Assembly (NCBI GenBank): GCA_036404275.1
Contig: DASXAM010000037.1
Coordinates: 1 to 19,279, forward strand
Direction of reading: 5' to 3'
DNA from: AP-15 sp036404275
Lineage (GTDB): Bacteria; Pseudomonadota; Alphaproteobacteria; ATCC43930; CGMCC-115725
Length of the DNA: 19,279 nucleotides
Under the pieces are notes generated by a model. It was not told the origin of the DNA. It ran no database searches and saw nothing but the letters and a program-made list of their open reading frames with translations. The translations under genes and the position numbers were made by a program. Positions 5,248 through 12,128 of the stretch are shown here, piece by piece (position 1 is the stretch's first letter; each line of letters starts with the position of its first letter).

Positions 5248-6831
5248 CTACAGCGCAGGCGGGGAGGCCGATGCCGGGTGTGGCTTGCGCAGCAGCAGCA
5301 CCAGCGGCACCATCGCCGCCAATACCACTGCCATCAGCCAGAAGGCGTCGTTGAAGGACAATAGCGCAGCCTGTTTTTGCACCATGGCGTAGATCGCCGC
5401 CTGCGCTTGATGCACCGCATCGACGGCGCTGCCGGACCAGGCGAGATAGGCGTTCTGAAGGTGCCGTGCGGCGACGGTATAGGGTGTGTCGAGCGGCGAG
5501 GCATGCTCGACCAGCATGCTCTGATGGTATTGCTCGCGGCGGGCGATCAGCGTCGTCACGATCGAGATGCCAAAGCTGCCGCCCAAATTGCGCATCATGT
5601 TGATAATCGCCGTCGCGTTGTTACTTTTTGCCGACGGCACGGCGGCCATCGCGGTCAAGTTGATCGGGATAAACAGGAAGGCCAGCGGCAGCGACTGATA
5701 AACCCGCGCCCAGGCAATCGTGGCGTAGTCGATCGCGCCGTTGAAGCGGGTCATCGCGTAGAGGGCGAGGGCGGTACCGGCAAAGCCGAGCCCGATCAAG
5801 ATGCGGGTATCGATCTTGCCGCTGAGGGCGCCGACCAGCGGCATCGTCAGCATCACCGCAAAGCCGCCCGGCGAGATCACCAGCCCTGCATCGGTCGCGG
5901 TGTAGTCGAAAAGGCTCTGCACATAAAGCGGCAACAGCGCCGTCGTGCCGAGGAGCGCGAGACCTAGCATAAACATCAACAGGTTGCCGACGGCAAAATT
6001 GCGGTCGGCGAGCAGCCGCAGATCAACGATCGGATCGGCGCGGCGCAACTCCCAGACCACAAACGCAACGAGCGCGAGGACTGCGGCGAGCGAAAACCAG
6101 GTGATAAAGGAGCTGCCGAACCAATCGTCCTCCTGCCCCTTGTCGAGCACGATCTGCAAGGCGCCCATGCCGACGACCAGCAGCGCAAAGCCGACGTAAT
6201 CGAAATCGAACACGCCGCGCTGCGCCTTGCGCTTTGCGACAAGCGCGGGCGGGTCGGCGAGCATGCGGGCGGCGAGCAAGGACAGCACGATGCCGATCGG
6301 GACGTTGAGCAGGAACACCCAGCGCCAGCTGAAATTGTCGGTGATCCAGCCGCCCAGAGTGGGTCCGATCGCCGGCGCGAAGACGACGGCGAGACCATAG
6401 ACGGCGAAGGCCTGGCCGCGTTTTTCCGGCGGAAAGGTGTCGGCGAGGATTGCCTGCGAGTTCGGCTGGAGCCCGCCGCCGGCCACGCCTTGCAGACCAC
6501 GCGCGATGATCAGCAGGCCGAGGCTCGGCGCGATGCCGCAAGCGAGAGAGGCGAGGCTGAAGCCGGCGATGCAGCCGATAAAATAGCGCTTGCGCCCGAT
6601 CCGCGATGCGAGCCAGCCGCTGACCGGCAAAACGATGGCGTTGGTGACCAGATACGACGTCAGGATCCAGGTCGATTCGTCTTGGCTTGCCGAGAGGCTG
6701 CCGGCGATGTGCTGCAGCGCGACATTGGCGATCGAGATGTCGAGCACCTCCATAAAGGCGGCGAGCCCGACCGTCAGCGCGACCAGCCACGGGTTGGCGC
6801 CGCCCGGAACGCCGGATTGCGGCGATGCCAT
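5248..6831 (-). CDS. emrB: EmrB/QacA-type multidrug MFS transporter (DHA2, 14 TM)
   Basis: The 527-residue length is normal for the 14-helix DHA2 family. Visible motifs are LDISIANVAL (30-39, the LDxTIVNVAL signature in TM1), motif A GWLASRIGRKR (72-82) and motif C GLAVVFAPAIGPTLGG (146-161). The central hydrophilic loop (ADPPALVAKRKAQRG) and the long periplasmic loop before the last helix are also typical. The protein exports hydrophobic drugs or acids using the proton gradient and works with the EmrA adaptor and an outer-membrane TolC-type channel not encoded here. It starts 11 bp after emrA, so the two are co-transcribed and controlled by the TetR operator at 8648-8683. Confidence 0.95.
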   Translation of the reverse strand: MASPQSGVPGGANPWLVALTVGLAAFMEVLDISIANVALQHIAGSLSASQDESTWILTSYLVTNAIVLPVSGWLASRIGRKRYFIGCIAGFSLASLACGIAPSLGLLIIARGLQGVAGGGLQPNSQAILADTFPPEKRGQAFAVYGLAVVFAPAIGPTLGGWITDNFSWRWVFLLNVPIGIVLSLLAARMLADPPALVAKRKAQRGVFDFDYVGFALLVVGMGALQIVLDKGQEDDWFGSSFITWFSLAAVLALVAFVVWELRRADPIVDLRLLADRNFAVGNLLMFMLGLALLGTTALLPLYVQSLFDYTATDAGLVISPGGFAVMLTMPLVGALSGKIDTRILIGLGFAGTALALYAMTRFNGAIDYATIAWARVYQSLPLAFLFIPINLTAMAAVPSAKSNNATAIINMMRNLGGSFGISIVTTLIARREQYHQSMLVEHASPLDTPYTVAARHLQNAYLAWSGSAVDAVHQAQAAIYAMVQKQAALLSFNDAFWLMAVVLAAMVPLVLLLRKPHPASASPPAL

Positions 6832-6842
6832 CAGGCGCGCTC

Positions 6843-7979
6843 CTACCTCACCTTGACGCTCGGCTCGACCGACATGCCGGGGCCCAGCGGGAAATGCGGG
6901 TCGGGCGGCGCATCGAAGACGATCTTGACCGGCACGCGCTGCACCACCTTGACGAAGTTGCCGGTGGCGTTCTCCGGCGGCAACAGGTCGAAGGCGGCGC
7001 CGCTGCCGGCTTCGAAGCTGTCGACATGCCCGTGGAAGACCTTGCCCGGATAGGCGTCGATCGCGATCTCGACCGACTGGCCGACACGCATATGGGCGAG
7101 CTGGGTCTCCTTGAAATTCGCCGTTATCCAGACGTTCAGCGGCACCAGCGCCATCAAGTTCTGACCGGTCTGCACATAGTCGCCAATCGCGACGTTCTTG
7201 TGCGCGATGCGCCCAGCCTCGGAAGCGGTGACCCGGGTGTAGGACAGGTTGAGCCGCGCCGCCTCTTCGCGCGCCTTAGCACTTTTGAGATTGGCTTTGG
7301 CGGTCACGATCTGGCTCGCCGCGACGCGCGCCTGGGCGCCCGCCGCGGCGAGCTTCTTTTGCGCCGCGACGAGGTTGGAGGCGCTGCTGCGCGCGTTGGC
7401 GAGATCGTTATCGAGCTGTTGGCGTGTTGCAAACCCGCGCGGCACCAGCGCCTGGCTGCGTTCGAGCTGGCGTTGCGCGTTGGTGGCGTTGGCTTGCGCG
7501 ACCCCGATTTCGGCCTGGGCTTGCTGCACATTGGCCTGGGCCGCCGCTTGTTGCGCATCGGCCTGGGCCAGGCTGCCGGCGGCCGCGAGCCGGTCTGCGA
7601 CCGCCTGGTCGAGCTGCGCCTTTAGCGAGGCTGGATCGATCTCGACCAGCACCTGCCCGGCGGCGACCTGTTGATTGTCGTCGACCAGCACCTTGGCGAC
7701 CCGCCCGGCCACCTGAGGCGCCACCATCACCATGTGGGTCGCGATAAAGGCATCGTCGGTCGTTTCCCACTGCCGCGCCTCGAGCCACCAGGACACGCCA
7801 CCGCCGACCAGCGCTGCGGCAAGGAGGAAGATCGCGGCGAGCCCCAGCGGCCGGCGATACCAAGGCTTGTCGCGGCCGCGGCCGGTCTGTCGGTTCGGCG
7901 CTTTGCCGTCCAAATGCGGCGCATAGCTCGGCTTCTCGGCCAGGTCCGCCTCGGGTCGGTCGAGCTCGTCGAGGCTCAT
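6843..7979 (-). CDS. emrA: EmrA-type membrane fusion protein (HlyD family)
   Basis: A 378-residue periplasmic adaptor with one N-terminal membrane helix (about 44-66). The first lipoyl half follows (APQVAGRVAKVLVDDNQQVA), then a long Ala/Gln-rich alpha-hairpin (about 110-225, AQQAAAQANVQQAQAEIGVA), then the second lipoyl and barrel part (YTRVTASEAGRIAHKNVAIG) and a C-terminal beta domain. EmrA bridges EmrB and the outer-membrane channel. The ATG overlaps the tetR stop (ATGA), so translation is coupled. The extended cytoplasmic N-terminus (about 40 residues, acidic then basic) is common in this branch. Confidence 0.94.
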   Translation of the reverse strand: MSLDELDRPEADLAEKPSYAPHLDGKAPNRQTGRGRDKPWYRRPLGLAAIFLLAAALVGGGVSWWLEARQWETTDDAFIATHMVMVAPQVAGRVAKVLVDDNQQVAAGQVLVEIDPASLKAQLDQAVADRLAAAGSLAQADAQQAAAQANVQQAQAEIGVAQANATNAQRQLERSQALVPRGFATRQQLDNDLANARSSASNLVAAQKKLAAAGAQARVAASQIVTAKANLKSAKAREEAARLNLSYTRVTASEAGRIAHKNVAIGDYVQTGQNLMALVPLNVWITANFKETQLAHMRVGQSVEIAIDAYPGKVFHGHVDSFEAGSGAAFDLLPPENATGNFVKVVQRVPVKIVFDAPPDPHFPLGPGMSVEPSVKVR

Positions 7980-8641
7980 CGCAATCCCTCGTCTACACCG
8001 GCCTCAGCACTCGGCTCGGCCGCGAGGCCATGCCGCAGCAGGTCGATCTCGGCCCGGCCCAGCGCTTCGGCGTCGAGGCGGCGATCCGAAACCCGTTCGA
8101 ACGAATGCCGCCACAGCGCCGCGAGCAGCAGCGGCGCCACGATGCATATGACCGTGCTCTCGACATCGACCGGGCGGAACTCGCCCGTCGCGATACCGCG
8201 CTCGATCACCCGGCGGAACAGCGCAGTGCCGCGATCGACGACCTCGTCACTGTAAAAGCGGGCGAGGTCGGGAAAGTTTCCAGCCTCGGTCAGCACCAGC
8301 TTGGGAATGGCGCCGAGCGGCGAGCGCATGACCTGCGAGAACAACCCCACCAGCTCGTGCAGCAAGACGAGGTTCGGAGCTTTGGAGCCGGCAACTATCG
8401 CCTCGGCCCGTGCGAGGTTCGGCACCAGCTCCTGCCGGACCACCGCCTCGAACAGCTCCTCCTTGTTGCGAAAATAGAGATAGAGGGTCCCCTTGGTGAC
8501 GCCGGCCCGCGCCGCGACATCGTCGAGCCGGGTCGCGGCAAAGCCGCGCTCGGCAAAAGAGGCGAGTGCCGCCGCCAGGATCTCCGCCGGCCGGGCGCCT
8601 TTGCGCCGCCGCCAGCGGGTGCTCGGGGTGAGATCGGTCAT
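7976..8641 (-). CDS. TetR/AcrR-family repressor of the emrAB operon
   Basis: A 221-residue protein from ATG 8641. A TTG start at 8653 would add four residues but lies inside the operator, so the ATG is preferred. The helix-turn-helix is standard: AALASFAERGFAATRLDDVA, then ARAGVTKGTLYLYFRNKEEL. The C-terminal ligand domain (VGLFSQVMRSPLGAIPKLV, then EFRPVDVESTVICIVAPLL) resembles regulators of drug efflux. Encoded first in an operon with emrA and emrB, and preceded by a long palindrome, it is expected to repress itself and the pump until a substrate binds. The inducer is unknown. Confidence 0.93.
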   Translation of the reverse strand: MTDLTPSTRWRRRKGARPAEILAAALASFAERGFAATRLDDVAARAGVTKGTLYLYFRNKEELFEAVVRQELVPNLARAEAIVAGSKAPNLVLLHELVGLFSQVMRSPLGAIPKLVLTEAGNFPDLARFYSDEVVDRGTALFRRVIERGIATGEFRPVDVESTVICIVAPLLLAALWRHSFERVSDRRLDAEALGRAEIDLLRHGLAAEPSAEAGVDEGLR

Positions 8642-8647
8642 TTGCGC

Positions 8648-8683
8648 AACCAATTTACTAACTACCCAGTCAGTAAATTGGTT
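8648..8683. promoter_or_regulatory. 36-bp TetR operator palindrome upstream of tetR-emrAB
   Basis: AACCAATTTACT (8648-8659) and AGTAAATTGGTT (8672-8683) are perfect 12-bp reverse complements. The symmetry continues inward (AACT against AGTC) with one mismatch, leaving a 4-bp centre. So 36 bp are palindromic with one mismatched pair, and the outer end is 6 bp from the tetR ATG. The inner TTACT-AACT/AGTC-AGTAA halves look like operators of AcrR/TetR efflux repressors. No other promoter-proximal gene faces away, so it should serve this operon only. Confidence 0.85.
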
Positions 8684-8818
8684 CTCAAAAAAGCGGATGT
8701 CAACCTGCCAACCGCGGACTGCCGCGCACTGGCATCCGATCTGAGGGGCGATTCATACCGAAAGCGATCGAGGCGGCAGGTCGATCAGGCGGATCTCCAG
8801 ACCGGCTGGAACCGCGGC
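8684..8818. other. Intergenic stretch, nothing recognised
   Basis: These 135 bp between the tetR operator and the stop of the coiled-coil gene contain no convincing reading frame or T-tailed hairpin. The tetR promoter must lie mostly here or overlap the operator; TTGAGA read leftward at about 8684-8689 is only a weak -35 candidate. Confidence 0.3.
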
Positions 8819-9079
8819 TTATGCGCCTTCTTCAACCAGCTCGATGCGGCGCTCGATCCGGGCAATCCGGCGATCCAGCGTATCGAGCCGCCCGGCCAGA
8901 CCAACGTAGTCCTCATGAAGGCCGGTAATTTCGCGGCGCAAATCGACAATCTCTCGTTCGAGGCGAAGCAGGCGCGTGGTCAATTCGTCGAGCCTGGCAT
9001 TGACGCGGTCAAAACGCTCGTCCATGCGCCCAAACCGACCGCGTAAAAAATCAATGACGCTGCCGGCGTCCTCGCTCAT
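8819..9079 (-). CDS. Small coiled-coil protein, function unknown
   Basis: An 86-residue, highly charged protein (MSEDAGSVIDFLRGRFGRMD ...). From about residue 20 to the end it shows heptad spacing of Leu/Ile/Val (RLDELTTRLLRLEREIVDLR, then RLDTLDRRIARIERRIELVE), so it is nearly all coiled coil. It resembles short uncharacterised proteins with t-SNARE/Bacteroid-type names in annotations, but no family can be claimed. No signal peptide or membrane helix is seen. The gene is monocistronic or follows the TPR gene at 140 bp. Codon periodicity and composition are normal, so it is likely real. Confidence 0.7.
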   Translation of the reverse strand: MSEDAGSVIDFLRGRFGRMDERFDRVNARLDELTTRLLRLEREIVDLRREITGLHEDYVGLAGRLDTLDRRIARIERRIELVEEGA

Positions 9080-9142
9080 GGCAATCGATCCTCGTTCGAG
9101 GCCGCGGCTTATACAATATCATCACCTGCGTGCAGACCACTT

Positions 9143-9165
9143 CGGCTGCGCTGCCTTCGCAGCCG
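9143..9165. terminator. Inverted repeat downstream of the TPR gene
   Basis: CGGCTGCG (9143-9150) and CGCAGCCG (9158-9165) are perfect 8-bp reverse complements with a 7-nt loop, 48 bp after the TPR-gene stop. No T-run follows on either strand. It is a possible transcript-end hairpin but not proof of termination. Confidence 0.35.
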
Positions 9166-9213
9166 GGCGCTCGCACGGCGCTCGGCTGCCCCCTCTCCCG
9201 ACATCTAAAGCGA

Positions 9214-9774
9214 TTAGAGATCGGCGGGGTCGGCGATCGCCACGGCGAGATGCTCGTAGGATTCGCAGGTGGTGCCGCAGATTTCCTTGATCGCCAGCAA
9301 TTGCGCCTGGGCGCTCGCGAGGTCGCCTTTGACGAGATAGGCCTCGCCCAAATATTCGCGAACTTTCGCGTAATGCGGGTCGAGCGCTACCGAACGCAGA
9401 TAATAGCCGATCCCCTCATCGGTCCGGCCGAGCTTGCGCGTCGCATAGCCGCGATAATTGAGCGCCTCCGCAGTGTTCGGATCTTTCATCAAATCGAGAA
9501 CCGCAAGCGCCTCCTGATAGCGGTGGGCTTTGGCCAGCGCATAAGCGTTTTCGGCAAATTCCTTGTCGGGAATAACGCCGTTTTCGGCTTTCACGCACCG
9601 GCCGGTGCGATTGTCGTAGACCTGTCCACGGCCGCAGCTCGGCGTCGTCCAATTGTCGCTGCCGCCGCCACCGCCGCCACCATCGGAGCGGGCCGGGGCC
9701 GAAGCCGCGAGACAGAGACCGATTGCCGCCGCGGTCGCAAACCCGATGCGGAAGGTCGAGATTGGGATGGTCAT
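9214..9774 (-). CDS. Secreted TPR-repeat protein
   Basis: A 186-residue protein with a Sec-type signal (ISTFRIGFATAAAIGLCLAA, likely cleaved after APA or ARS). A Gly8-type linker (DGGGGGGGSD, 31-40) follows, then a short Cys pair region (C47 and C60 around GRGQVYDNRTGRC). About three tetratricopeptide helices lie at residues 69-165 (AYALAKAHRYQEALAVLDLM, ALNYRGYATRKLGRTDEGIG, VREYLGEAYLVKGDLASAQA), with another Cys pair (166, 170) near the end. TPRs bind other proteins, so an envelope scaffold role is likely but unspecific. It lies 49 bp downstream of pheA in the same direction and has GGGGAA about 8 nt before the ATG. Confidence 0.82.
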   Translation of the reverse strand: MTIPISTFRIGFATAAAIGLCLAASAPARSDGGGGGGGSDNWTTPSCGRGQVYDNRTGRCVKAENGVIPDKEFAENAYALAKAHRYQEALAVLDLMKDPNTAEALNYRGYATRKLGRTDEGIGYYLRSVALDPHYAKVREYLGEAYLVKGDLASAQAQLLAIKEICGTTCESYEHLAVAIADPADL

Positions 9775-9823
9775 CGCTGTTTCCCCAAAAGAGTTTCCCT
9801 GTACGACCCTTCAGGCAGCGGAT

Positions 9824-10702
9824 TTATTCCCCGAAGGCGGCAGCGAGGCGCGCCGGATGGGCCGGATAGACGCCGAGAATTTTGACCTCGCGCGAAAAGA
9901 AGGCGAGCTCTTCGAGCGCCAAGCTCAGCGGCCGGTCGTCGGGATGGGCCTCGACATCGGCATAGAACTGGGTCGCGGAAAACGCGCCGCCGACCATATA
10001 GCTTTCGAGCTTGGTCATGTTGACGCCGTTGGTGGCGAACCCGCCCATCGCCTTATAGAGCGCGGCGGGCACGTTGCGCACCCGGAAGAGGAAGGTGGTG
10101 ACCGTCGGCGTGCCGCGCGGCGGCCGCAGCGCGTCGCGCGACATGATCAGAAAGCGCGTCGTGTTGTGGTCGGCGTCCTCGATGTTTTCCTTCAACGTGG
10201 CGAGGCCGTAGACGCGGCCGGCGAGCTCGGAGGCGATCGCGGCGACGCTCGGGTCGCTATGGGCAGCAATTTCGGCAGCGGCGCCGGCGGTGTCGGCGGC
10301 GACGACCGGCGTGAGGCCGAGCGCGCGGATCAGCTTGCGGCATTGCGAGAGCGCATGAACGTGGCTGCGGACCGTGCGGATTGTGGCGAGGCTCGCGCCC
10401 GGCACGGCCAGAAGCTGATGGCGCACCCGCTCGAAATGCTCGCCGATGATGTAGAGCCCGGAATCCGGCATCAGGTGGTGGATGTCGGCGACCCGGCCGG
10501 CGACCGAATTTTCGATCGGGATCATCGCCAGGGCGGCGCGACGCTCGCGAACCGCAGCAAAAGCGTCCTCGAACTGGGCACAGGGCAGCGTCGCCATGTC
10601 AGGAAAGACGTTGCGGCAGGCGAGGTCGGAATAGGCCCCCGGCGCGCCCTGGAACGAGATCGTGCGCGACGGGTCGGCGAAACGGTTTGTCGGATCAGGC
10701 AT
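9824..10702 (-). CDS. pheA: Prephenate dehydratase
   Basis: A 292-residue monofunctional enzyme converting prephenate to phenylpyruvate in phenylalanine synthesis. The dehydratase domain covers about residues 14-190: FQGAPGAYSDLA, MIPIENSVAGRV (60-71) and the catalytic TTRF motif (181-184). The C-terminal ACT regulatory domain (about 202-285) has GVNMTKLESYMVGG, where the classical ESRP Phe-binding motif is ESYM. Feedback behaviour may therefore differ from the E. coli enzyme. An in-frame TGA 15 nt upstream of the ATG fixes the start. The ribosome site is weak (GGGA close to the ATG). Upstream lie three 18-bp repeats and a short overlapping frame. pheA normally neighbours kdsB in related bacteria; here they are 3.9 kb apart. 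Confidence 0.96.
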   Translation of the reverse strand: MPDPTNRFADPSRTISFQGAPGAYSDLACRNVFPDMATLPCAQFEDAFAAVRERRAALAMIPIENSVAGRVADIHHLMPDSGLYIIGEHFERVRHQLLAVPGASLATIRTVRSHVHALSQCRKLIRALGLTPVVAADTAGAAAEIAAHSDPSVAAIASELAGRVYGLATLKENIEDADHNTTRFLIMSRDALRPPRGTPTVTTFLFRVRNVPAALYKAMGGFATNGVNMTKLESYMVGGAFSATQFYADVEAHPDDRPLSLALEELAFFSREVKILGVYPAHPARLAAAFGE

Positions 10703-10778
10703 GTCCCAATTGTCTCAAAGTATCAGCTACTCGCAGAGTCACGGCTTCTCGCAAGGTCACGGCTTCTCGCAAGGTCAC
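10695..10778 (-). other. Possible 27-codon leader frame overlapping the pheA start
   Basis: A GTG at 10778 opens a frame that runs through the 18-bp repeats and ends with TGA at 10695-10697, overlapping the first codons of pheA (ATGCCTGA). It encodes a six-residue repeat (VTLREA, VTLREA, VTLRVA, then DTLRQLGHA). The pheA ribosome site is poor, so stop-start coupling could matter. No Shine-Dalgarno precedes the GTG and there is no Phe codon run, so this is not a classical attenuator peptide. It may simply be a by-product of the repeats. Confidence 0.25.
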
Positions 10779-10780
10779 GG
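10727..10780. repeat. Three tandem 18-bp repeats upstream of pheA
   Basis: CTTCTCGCAAGGTCACGG occurs twice in direct succession (10745-10762, 10763-10780). A related copy CTACTCGCAGAGTCACGG precedes them (10727-10744, differing at 3 positions). They start 25 bp upstream of the pheA ATG, so they lie in the promoter or 5' leader. Either slippage-generated repeats or multiple protein-binding sites are possible. Confidence 0.85.
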
Positions 10781-11407
10781 CGCCGGCGGAACCCGTCGCC
10801 GGTCGTGGGACGCGTCTATTCTACACGATGGGGTATTCCGCCGCAGCAGGTTTTGCGCACGCGGTGCGGCGAGAGATTGAGATTATTGAAGTCGCGGTGA
10901 GGAAAACAGCAACGAGGGCCAGCAACGACGCATCGGCAATAACGTCCGGTTACGGGCTATACCAGCATAGGGTCGAGGCTGGAAACCGATTACACAAATG
11001 CACCTATGGTTTCTATCAAGCGGTTTCTATCAAGATCTCAGCTCTCTCTCACTTCGACGCATCCCGCCCGTCCACTCGGGCGAAGCCGCAGCCTCGACCC
11101 GAGGAGACAGCGGGATATCGTCAGCACATCAAGTTTTATCGCTGTGATGCTGGCCGGGTTTGCGACCGGCCTCAACGGCGATTTCCGTGTTGTGCTCCTT
11201 GCTCTGGTCAGGCACGTCGCGGCCGACGGTGCCGCCGGGTTTCACGGACTGCCGATCCTTCTTTTGATGATTCCCCGCGCCGTCATGGCTCTCGCCGACG
11301 GCCATGTCGAGCCGTGCTCTCTGGTTCACGTCATGTGATTGTTGTCGATCTGCCACGACAAGACTCCAACTGGTTCCCTCATACCGCCACTTTTTGGAGG
11401 TGACGGG
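10781..11407. other. Gene-poor stretch between pheA and the decayed small gene
   Basis: About 630 bp without a convincing gene. A 14-bp tandem duplication lies at 11008-11035. Opposing open frames at about 11006-11338 (+) and 11129-11356 (-) have no ribosome site and no recognisable domain. Base composition is slightly less GC-rich than in the neighbouring genes. The pheA promoter must lie at the left end, but no clear boxes stand out. Confidence 0.4.
11008..11035. repeat. 14-bp tandem duplication
   Basis: GGTTTCTATCAAGC (11008-11021) is followed directly by GGTTTCTATCAAGA (11022-11035), identical in 13 of 14 positions. It lies in the gene-poor stretch and no function is apparent. Confidence 0.8.
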
Positions 11408-11560
11408 GTGTTAGAGAAAACCCAACAGCAAGTGCAAGGTTCCTCAGCCGATCTTTAGGACCTGCACAGCTTCATACGCCAAAGGGTTTTCATACGCCAA
11501 AGGGTTTGGCGCATCGGAGAACTATCCGGAACCGGATTGTCAGGTCGAGTGTTTTAGAAG
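11408..11560 (+). pseudogene. Probable decayed small protein gene with intact ribosome site
   Basis: A perfect anti-16S match GGAGGTGA (11396-11403) is placed ideally before GTG 11408, which encodes MLEKTQQQVQGSSADL and stops at TAG 11456-11458. Read through the TAG, the same frame continues DLHSFIRQRVFIRQRVWRIG. The 18-bp duplication at 11471-11506 becomes an in-frame FIRQRV doubling, and the next stop is near 11560. The pattern (amphipathic start, then 'L..FIRQRP') recalls small DUF883/YqjD-like stress proteins whose C-terminal membrane helix is absent here. Either a 16-residue peptide is made or, more likely, the gene is dead. Confidence 0.35.
11471..11506. repeat. Perfect 18-bp tandem duplication with overlapping hairpin
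   Basis: TTCATACGCCAAAGGGTT is present twice without a gap (11471-11488, 11489-11506). The second copy merges into an inverted repeat CGCCAAA (11495-11501), GGG, TTTGGCG (11505-11511), a perfect 7-bp stem. It lies inside the decayed gene at 11408. Confidence 0.85.
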
Positions 11561-11602
11561 GTATGGCGAACCGATCGTCAGTCAATTGACGTGGGGATAA
11601 CG

Positions 11603-12022
11603 ATGACAAGACTGATCCGAAAGGTCGTGCTGGGTTCTGCTTCAGTGCTTGCCTTGGGTATCGGCGGTGCCGCGCTCGATTCTATCGCCGGTGCGGGAAA
11701 TGCTGCGGATGCGGGAAGCATGGCGGTAACGGCCGGCGCCCAGGACAATACCGGGTTGCCGGATGCCCGCATCTGGAAAGACGACGTGCGGTGGGCGCAG
11801 ATCGAGTTGCGCAACGACGGGCTTTACCACGGGTCGCTGGACGGAGTGATCGGCCGTCAGACAAAGCGCGCGCTCGAAAAGTTCCAACAAGACAACGGCC
11901 TGGACCGGACCGCGGCGCTCGATCCGCCGACTTGGAAGGCGCTGACCGACCATCGTGACATCGGCCAGGGGTCGAGCACGCCGCCTGCCAACGAGCGGGG
12001 GGCCAGCGACGCCGGCAGGTGA
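11603..12022 (+). CDS. Secreted protein with peptidoglycan-binding (PG_binding_1) domain
   Basis: A 139-residue protein from ATG 11603. A GTG at 11591 would add four residues; GGGG 6-9 nt before the ATG favours the shorter form. A signal-like N-terminus (RLIRKVVLGSASVLALGIGG) is followed by a spacer. Residues about 63-115 have the three-helix fold signature: RWAQIELRNDGLYHGSLDGV, then IGRQTKRALEKFQQDNGL, then LDPPTWKAL. The C-terminal tail is low-complexity. There is no catalytic domain, so it probably anchors to the cell wall or escorts another enzyme. A 10-bp palindrome GTCAATTGAC (11581-11590) lies just before the frame. Confidence 0.85.
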   Translation: MTRLIRKVVLGSASVLALGIGGAALDSIAGAGNAADAGSMAVTAGAQDNTGLPDARIWKDDVRWAQIELRNDGLYHGSLDGVIGRQTKRALEKFQQDNGLDRTAALDPPTWKALTDHRDIGQGSSTPPANERGASDAGR

Positions 12023-12092
12023 GCGGCCGCGCCCGGACTGAAGCATGATCGGTTCTTTTCCGGAAGAGGAATCCGGGACCTAGCGCTCCGGT

Positions 12093-12111
12093 ACCCCCGC
12101 TTTGCGGGGGT
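12093..12111. terminator. Perfect GC hairpin between convergent genes
   Basis: ACCCCCGC (12093-12100), TTT, GCGGGGGT (12104-12111) is an exact 8-bp stem with a 3-nt loop between the stops of the convergent PG-binding and MFS genes. No T-run is present on either side. As a hairpin it could end transcripts from both directions or be a dispersed repeat. Confidence 0.55.
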
Positions 12112-12128
12112 GACGAGGAGGTGATGGT

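Noticed and set aside
9653..10900. Rightward 415-codon open frame over pheA
   Set aside because: Antisense shadow of pheA and of the TPR gene start; its sequence has the composition of a complement frame.
11006..11356. Opposing open frames in the gene-poor stretch
   Set aside because: Neither has a ribosome site, known domain or normal codon pattern. The hydrophobic rightward and hydrophilic leftward products are what complementary frames give.
10727..11506. Short direct repeats considered as CRISPR or attachment sites
   Set aside because: Units are contiguous without spacers and the three repeat sets differ from each other; no cas genes or integrase are present.
12040..12075. Imperfect repeat TTTTCCGGAAGAGGAATCCGG near the end of the PG-binding gene
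   Set aside because: The symmetry is short and imperfect and has no clear role; the perfect hairpin at 12093-12111 explains the convergent junction better.
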